Shown one piece after another: positions 58,795-64,000 of a DNA stretch of 64,000 bases. Under the pieces are notes generated by a model that saw nothing but the letters and a program-made list of their open reading frames with translations, did no database searches and was not told the origin of the DNA. The position numbers and the translations under genes are program-made. The stretch comes from Datnioides undecimradiatus (taxonomy: Eukaryota; Chordata; Actinopteri; Lobotiformes; Datnioididae), in contig WARS01000007.1 in assembly GCA_008933995.1 (NCBI GenBank), positions 8,921,676 to 8,985,675 on the forward strand, written 5' to 3'. Positions within the stretch are counted from its first letter, which is position 1, and the number at the start of each line of letters is the position of its first letter.

Positions 58795-59150
58795 GATGAT
58801 GCCACTGGATCATGTTGAGTGTGGCATAGAAGTGAGTGAAGAGGATTCTGATGAAGCTGCCCAGCACTTCCAGGTGTTGTAGCTGGTGATGGAGCACACT
58901 TACTGCAGCATCCTTAGTTTTCCTCTCAGCCTTGTTCATGAGAGAGTGTGGAGAACAGGAGAGAGCTCCATGGCACTGGGCCTTAGCACCTTTGCCAGGT
59001 CCTGCGGTCTTGCCTGGTTTGCAGCAACTCGACCTCCTGTGAGAAGGATGGGGGGTGTGGTGCTTCTGGGAAAGGTAGCTCTCAGCAGCTCTTCACAATC
59101 AATAGCAGAGATGGTGTTGTCGACACTGAGCATTCCATGTTGCATAATAA
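58795..59150 (-). pseudogene. Decayed LINE reverse transcriptase, N-terminal part
   Basis: On the minus strand, KVLRPSAMELSPVLHTLS (about 58936-58990) corresponds to the LINE block 'LR.CA.ELSPVLH.LF'. After a frame change, HLEVLGSFIRILFTHFYATL and NMIQ (about 58810-58880) correspond to 'SYVRILFIDFSSAFNTIQP', the first RT palm motif with its catalytic Asp changed to His. Intervening sequence is deleted or unreadable. This is an old copy of a CR1/L2/Rex-type element. Confidence 0.6.
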
Positions 59151-60394
59151 TACCCTAATGCATCTCCAAACAGCCTCAGAGAAGTAATTTTAAAAAATAT
59201 GTTCTGCATTTTTTTACACCTCAAGAATAAAAATGATTAAAACTGTTTTTTTCTTTCATTGTTAATTAATTGATTCTTTTATTGGCCCAAATGCTGTTAT
59301 GCATATTTTCTAATTGTTAATCCCAATGTAGCCAGTCCCTGCAGCTCTACTTCAACAGGCTGAGGAGTGAGATGAGAAGATCCATGTCAATCTCATGTGT
59401 GTGTTAATTGCTAAACCTGAAATAAAATTTCATTAGCCAGGACTGAAAGCAGCCTGTTACTGTCCAAAATAGTAAAATCCATCTCCCATCTATGAACTAC
59501 ATATATGATTTATTTTTAATGTTTACCTAAATGGCAAAGTAAAAGTGACAGACATATCACATACACAAAAATCCAGAAATAGGTCTGTAAACACATGTTT
59601 GGTTTTGGTTTCTCAGCTAAGACTCAAAGGTACCAAACCTGGCAAACTGACTGAAGACTTCAGGTGGCTCCAGGCACACACACACTGCACCCAGCTGTTG
59701 TTTGTTAAAAAATACTTCCAGCGCTAACTCCCTGTAAAACAGAGAGTCTGTTAAACTGATGTTTTTACATGTTTGCCTGTGAACAGATTAAACAGATAAG
59801 GTACAACAAAGGTGAGTTAACTTTGAAGGTGCAGATAGGTATATATGTTAACTTTGGAAGGTCAGGCTAGCTGTTCAGTCTAGCTATGCTATGCTAACCA
59901 GCTTAACACAGATATAACAGACTAACACAGTCTATGTAGAATAATGATTGTCAACATTAGCATAAACGCAGTCATCTGCAAGGAATTAAAAAAAAACACC
60001 AACAAACAATTGTGAATATAATCATTTATTTACTCCAGTCCAAGAAATGTACACATATGTTCTCTCAAAGTATAAAATTTGTCTTAAATAAGCAACTGTT
60101 CTAGTTCATATTCATGTAAATTCTCATTATTTAATTAAAACCCCTGAAGACTTCTTTAAAACTGACGACAGTTTGACACCACAAACAACGAAAAATCATC
60201 ATAGAGCTCAATAAGAGTTAGTAGAGTTAGCAAAAGCCGTCCAGCAGTTTGCAACCTGACTTTGGGTTCCATGAGGGTGTTGCTCTTCAGTTTTTTTAAA
60301 TATTTTAAACTCTTTATATTAAAAAGAAAAGTAAAACAAAATAAGCACTTTGTAAATGTTGCACAGGTGATAAATCACAGAGAGGATTAAAGGT
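59151..60394. other. Gene-free region
   Basis: AT-rich. It contains the 59855-59920 dispersed repeat fragment listed separately. No exon is recognised. Confidence 0.4.
59855..59920. repeat. Fragment of a fish GCTAGC/GCTAAC dispersed repeat
   Basis: GTCAGGCTAGCTGTTCAGTC and TAGCTATGCTATGCTAACCA then AGCTTAACAC resembles the common fish repeat with 'caggctagctgtttcc...gtctt.atgctaagctaagctaacc'. Confidence 0.45.
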
Positions 60395-60605
60395 TGTTGC
60401 CTTGTGCTGGTAGATTCTCAACTTATTGCTGCTGATGCTCCTCTTGTTCCTATGTTGCAGTTTCTGTTGCTGCAACTATTGCTGCTGCAGTTGTTTGTTA
60501 TTGCGTTGTTGTTGTTGCTGGTATTGCTATTGTTTATGTCATTGCTGATGCCATTATTGCTGTGGTTGGTGCTCCTGTTGTTGTTGCTGTTGCTCTGGAA
60601 AATTG
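60395..60605. repeat. Cryptic TTG/CTG trinucleotide tract
   Basis: Imperfect GTTGTTGTTGCTG and ATTGCTGCTG units make a 73-codon frame that is mostly Leu. The frame lacks any start context or flanking exon signals and is composition-driven. Confidence 0.8.
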
Positions 60606-61369
60606 CCTTAGTTTCCAGATGTTAAAGGGTGTTTGGTGTGATGCCATCCTGCAAATGTTTTCTTTAACAGGAAGGGTGAAGCAGTTCAGTCTCTGGGTGA
60701 TCTGTTTTTTGGTTTGTTGCCTGGATTAAGATGGAGATGGTGGTAAACCTGAGGCTGGTGAACAGAGTGGCTCTGGAGAGAGAGACAGAGATACTTATTG
60801 TCACTGATTACAGTACATAGTTTGTTGCAACAGTGAACACAGGAGACAACTTTAACATGAGAAGCACACTGGCTGTTTCTGTTGTAGTTACAAGTAAACT
60901 CAAGCCAATGAAGAACCTGTGATGTAGATAGACAATCCAGATGAAGTAAGGACGTAAGTCAGTTATACTGTTTTAAAAGCTGTTTCCAAGGTAACTGATT
61001 AATATTCTTTTTTAGTTTTCTGTTCAGCTTTGTTTAAAATGTTGTCTGAAATTAAACTTGACAGGCTCATGACCCCTGATTGAGTTTGATACCTAGGACA
61101 AAGGATATCAAAACTTTTTTCAATATCTTGATGAATATAAACATTTTTCTTTCACGAAAAGAAAAAGCCAAAAGCCAAACATTTTATTAGTGTAATAAAC
61201 TGTAATATAACATGACCAAGGTAAATTCATAAATATATAATTTTAATAAACATACATAAAAATATATAGACATACTTGGCACATTGTAAAGTGCAATAAG
61301 GATGACGCTTAGTTAGTGGGGATACATTTGATCCCCACTTTGCAAGAACATCACTGCTAAGGGAGAATA
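60606..61369. other. Gene-free region
   Basis: No exon, repeat family or regulatory signature is recognised. Confidence 0.4.
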
Positions 61370-61620
61370 ATTATCAGGCCAGTTTGGAAGAAAATGACAT
61401 TTTGTAGAGCGGGGACATTTTGGAAAATTAGAACATTTTTGCAAAGTCTGAATAATTTTGGGGACATTTAGGAGAGGTGTTTTTGCACACATATTACTAT
61501 CTGCACACATATTAGTGTTTAAAAAACGAAAAAACAAATAAAGAACAAAAAAGGTCTGCCCATGTTCAGGAAAATTAGAATATGTTTAGAGATCTGGGGA
61601 CATTTTTATAGTAAGGATGA
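61370..61620 (-). repeat. Degenerate GGGGACATTTTGG minisatellite
   Basis: Units such as GCGGGGACATTTTGGAAAAT (61410-61429), TTTGGGGACATTTAGGAGAG (61457-61476) and CTGGGGACATTTTTATAG (61595-61612) recur with AAAATTAGAA linkers (61429 and 61570). It is the same motif family as 48130-48450 in the opposite orientation. Confidence 0.7.
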
Positions 61621-62119
61621 CCTCTCTTAATAACATCCTTTGCCTTCAGATGCAGGAGGACCAGCCAGGTGGGCAGAGTCAGGTCATCAGTCTTGTTCTT
61701 GTTGGTTGGTTGTCTCAGTTTAACTTTTTTAATTTCATTTCGATGTCTTTGTCCGACCTAATGCATGATTGTAACAATTTTTTTGGATAATGCAAAAACA
61801 TTTTTGGTGTAAGAACAGAGAATTCCCCAGGTGTATGGACAGTTTTGGGGTTAGGGTTGGTTTTGGGGTTAGGAGATGTAAAATAAGCCCTCACAAGTAA
61901 AGGATTACCAACGTGTGTGTTAGTGAGCACTCAGGTCTACACTGATAAAGTCTGAGAATAATTGCAAAGCTCCCTGTAGAGACCTCTGAACAAAACTCCG
62001 CCTCCTTCCGCCTTCTCCTATTAAACCCAAATTGACTAAGCTTGACTTAATAAAACCCACTTAATAAAACACTCTACAGAACAAACGGTCTTCTTCCACC
62101 TCTCGTGGAACAATAAACA
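61621..62119. other. Gene-free region
   Basis: GGTTTTGGGGTTAGG-like repeats at 61840-61872 form a short GT-rich array. No exon is seen. Confidence 0.4.
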
Positions 62120-62300
62120 TCAGCCTCTGGACAAAAAAATGTGCAATTAACGTGGAGAGCCTCCATGCTAATCAGTAGCTTCTCCATTAACCCCTCAGCA
62201 CCTCCTCCCTCCTACTGCATTAACGAGAAGGGCCAGGCTACAATTAGGACTGCTCATCTGCAAAGGCCTTTTGCCTGCACAGAAAACATTTTAATTATAC
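62120..62300. promoter_or_regulatory. Candidate conserved non-coding element
   Basis: TGTGCAATTAACGTGGAGAG, CTCCATGCTAATCAGTAGCT, CTCCATTAACCCC, GCATTAACGAG and CTACAATTAGGACTG place five ATTA/TAAT cores in about 120 bases of otherwise GC-balanced unique DNA. No frame looks coding. Texture only. Confidence 0.35.
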
Positions 62301-62679
62301 ATAAAACACCAGAGTGAAGTGTTCACACAGCAGGGGAGCAGGAGTGATACCAAACATTACCATGTTCTCCTCCTGCTGCCGCAACTCCCAGTTCTCCTCT
62401 AAGCGGCACGGCACATTTTGCTGCCATGATGGAATTTTCAGGACAGACAGACAAAAACAGGATTGTTTCCTCTAGAAAGCTGGGAAATCTTGGTTTTCCA
62501 GTAGTTCAGTTCAGCCATTAACGCAACAATTCCAACAGAGTAGTTTCCTACATCTACAGCCTGGGTCTGAACACAACGATTTGTGAATGAACTCTGGATT
62601 TTCTGGCCAACTGTTCGCTGAATCTCAGGTCAGGAAAGAGCACATCCACCAGCTCTACAGAGATTTGGTATGATTTAGA

Positions 62680-63305
62680 TGAGGTACAAAACCAGCTTGC
62701 TGAATTTGGAGAGTGTGTCTAATTTTAAATTCATGGGCACTAAGAACTTTGCATGAGCCAGATACCAGGAAGGCACAATAAAATCTTTGCTTGCTGAGGG
62801 AGCAGAGGAAAGGCTGCCCTCTTGTATACCTTTACTGGTGCGCAGTGGACACAGTGATATCTTGACATGCTGCATTGGCCGCACCACTGTTACTATTTCA
62901 GTGTATTTATAGGATGTCAACACGCTGTCCAAAAACATCCCTGGGACACAGCTGGTGAGGACATCCACCAGGCCCAGTGTCGGGGCAGGGCCTCCATTTG
63001 TGACAAGATGCTCCTGCCCATCCCTCTTCAAAACATTCTACTCAGCTCAGTGGTACAGTTCAATACATGCATGTGCTGCAAGACTCGAAAGCAGCTTCTT
63101 CCCTGAAGATGTGAAATTGTTGAATGTGGCCTGACACAGCCACCCACTCCCACCCAGAGATCCAAAACAATCCAAACACAAACACAGATATACGCACATC
63201 TGCACATATACCACCTACACTTTTTCTGTATAATCCTAATTTATCATCATTATAATTGTTTGTAGTTGCCTTGCACAGGAATGACAATAAAGTTTCTTGA
63301 CCTGA
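62680..63305 (+). pseudogene. LINE 3' end: ORF2 C-terminus and 3' tail
   Basis: Readable pieces on + are SNFKFMGTKNFA and GTIKSLLAEGAEERLPSCIP, corresponding to 'FKFLGT.IS...W..NIKSLLKKAQERL'. YSSIHACAARLESSFFPEDV then KLLN corresponds to 'YRSI..RTARL.NSFFP.AV.LLN', the end of LINE ORF2 in the CR1/L2/Rex group. The 3' tail ends in GGAATGACAATAAAGTTTCT, with AATAAA at about 63286, as in these elements. Frameshifts and two stops break the frame. Only the 3' end is present, which fits 5' truncation on insertion. Confidence 0.65.
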
Positions 63306-63519
63306 ATGGGCTACACCAACCCAAGCTTTCCATTTTCATTTTGAAATCATCATTGTATGATTCTAAATCCCATAGCCTTACATTAAGAGAAACAGTTGCT
63401 ACTAAATCCACCGAATAGACTTTATGATAAACTCTTTGTTTCGCTGTTTTAGTGTCTCATTGTGTTACTATTTCAGTGTATTAATACATCTGAGTCTGAA
63501 TGTTTTCTTCCTTCAGTGT

Positions 63520-63835
63520 TTTAGTATTTTCATGTTTCAGTCTGATAATCCTCAGCTCAGTCTTAATTACTCCCTAATAATTAGAAAATCCTGATAATCT
63601 GCTGCTTAATCGGGGCAATTCAGCTGACTGACAGAATGCACGCACGCACGCACACAGACATGCACACGTGCGCGCACACACACGCACTCAGCAGTTATCA
63701 GCCTTGTGAATGACTTTGAAGCAGATAATTCTCTGTGTCTCAACATCCACTAATTACCAGCAGCTGAAAAATGCTGCGGGAGTCTGAATCAGCTCCTCTG
63801 GAAATTACAAGATACACAGCTAATAATCACAGAGA
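63520..63835. promoter_or_regulatory. Candidate conserved non-coding element
   Basis: Two unique blocks flank a CA/CG-rich tract (63638-63688). The first has TCTTAATTACTCCCTAATAA, TTAGAAAATCCTGATAATCT and GCTGCTTAATCGGGG. The second has GAAGCAGATAATTC, CCACTAATTACCAGCAGCTG (TAATTA plus an E-box CAGCTG) and ACAGCTAATAATCAC. The density of TAATTA sites makes this the most enhancer-like segment of the window. No alignment was possible. Confidence 0.4.
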
Positions 63836-63838
63836 CCC

Positions 63839-63869
63839 ACACACACACACATACACACACACACACACA
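63839..63869. repeat. (AC)n microsatellite
   Basis: AC units with one AT interruption. Confidence 0.95.
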
Positions 63870-63971
63870 GGCTACTGTGTTTGTGTGTCCATATCAAATG
63901 GTCATGGTCTTTTCTCACTCAGCAGTGTGAATCTTTAGTCTCAATCAGATAAAAATACCAGTCTGCACATT

Positions 63972-64000
63972 TAAAGGAGCAGTGCAGCATTTAGTGATAT
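63972..64000 (+). repeat. Start of a fish dispersed repeat at the window edge
   Basis: TTTAAAGGAGCAGTGCAGCA followed by TTTAGTGAT resembles the opening of a widespread fish repeat ('tttaaaggtgcagtgtgtaggatttagtg'). The rest lies beyond the window. Confidence 0.45.

Noticed and set aside
60404-60625. Leucine-rich frame that might be a membrane peptide
   Set aside because: It is a cryptic TTG/CTG repeat with no start context or exon borders.
1-64000. Search for tRNA, rRNA and other structured RNA genes
   Set aside because: Only the decayed tRNA-like head of the SINE at 31541-31690 was seen. No intact cloverleaf or rRNA segment was recognised by eye.

Overview
The window reads as non-coding-rich nuclear DNA of a teleost fish, most likely an acanthomorph. 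The signs are AT-rich sequence with dense (AC/TG)n microsatellites, a Tc1-like transposon with long inverted repeats, a fish-type piggyBac copy, fragments of several common teleost dispersed repeats, decayed non-LTR retrotransposon pieces, and one intron-containing gene with fish-like protein sequence. Nothing suggests a prokaryote, a plasmid or a virus.

Only one gene can be assembled with confidence: a c-type lysozyme on the + strand (49903-51490). It has four coding exons, GT-AG introns, a TATA box and a polyadenylation signal. The 143-residue precursor has a 15-residue signal peptide, eight cysteines, and the catalytic Glu35 and Asp52 of the mature enzyme. Two weaker gene traces lie on the - strand: a CpG-rich segment with a strong splice donor (34853/34852) that looks like a promoter and first exon, and a short exon-like reading frame at 56617-56796.

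Mobile DNA supplies most of the other recognisable content. 23958-25560 is a complete-looking Tc1/mariner element with roughly 245-bp inverted repeats, a TA duplication and a DD34E transposase broken by one frameshift. 44701-46390 is a piggyBac element flanked by TTAA with 15-bp terminal repeats and a transposase that is frameshifted and lacks its C-terminal part. 9582-9952 is a short non-autonomous Tc1-like element, and 57250-57375 carries a fragment of the same family. Non-LTR retrotransposon remnants occur at 36630-37200 (+), 57895-58140 (+), 58795-59150 (-) and 62680-63305 (+). Smaller dispersed-repeat fragments are at 285-600, 4552-4625, 16950-17065, 23570-23875, 31541-31690, 33075-33115, 34371-34500, 59855-59920 and 63972-64000.

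The rest is long gene-free stretches. Some hold old degenerate minisatellite fields (26430-27110, 28500-29990, 40330-40800, 48130-48450, 61370-61620). Others hold homeodomain-site-rich segments that look like conserved non-coding elements (for example 1730-1970, 13330-13560, 18310-18800, 38740-38900, 47620-47750, 62120-62300, 63520-63835). A regulatory gene desert or very long introns around the small lysozyme gene would fit this layout, but that is inference. I found no strong candidate for a new multi-gene system.
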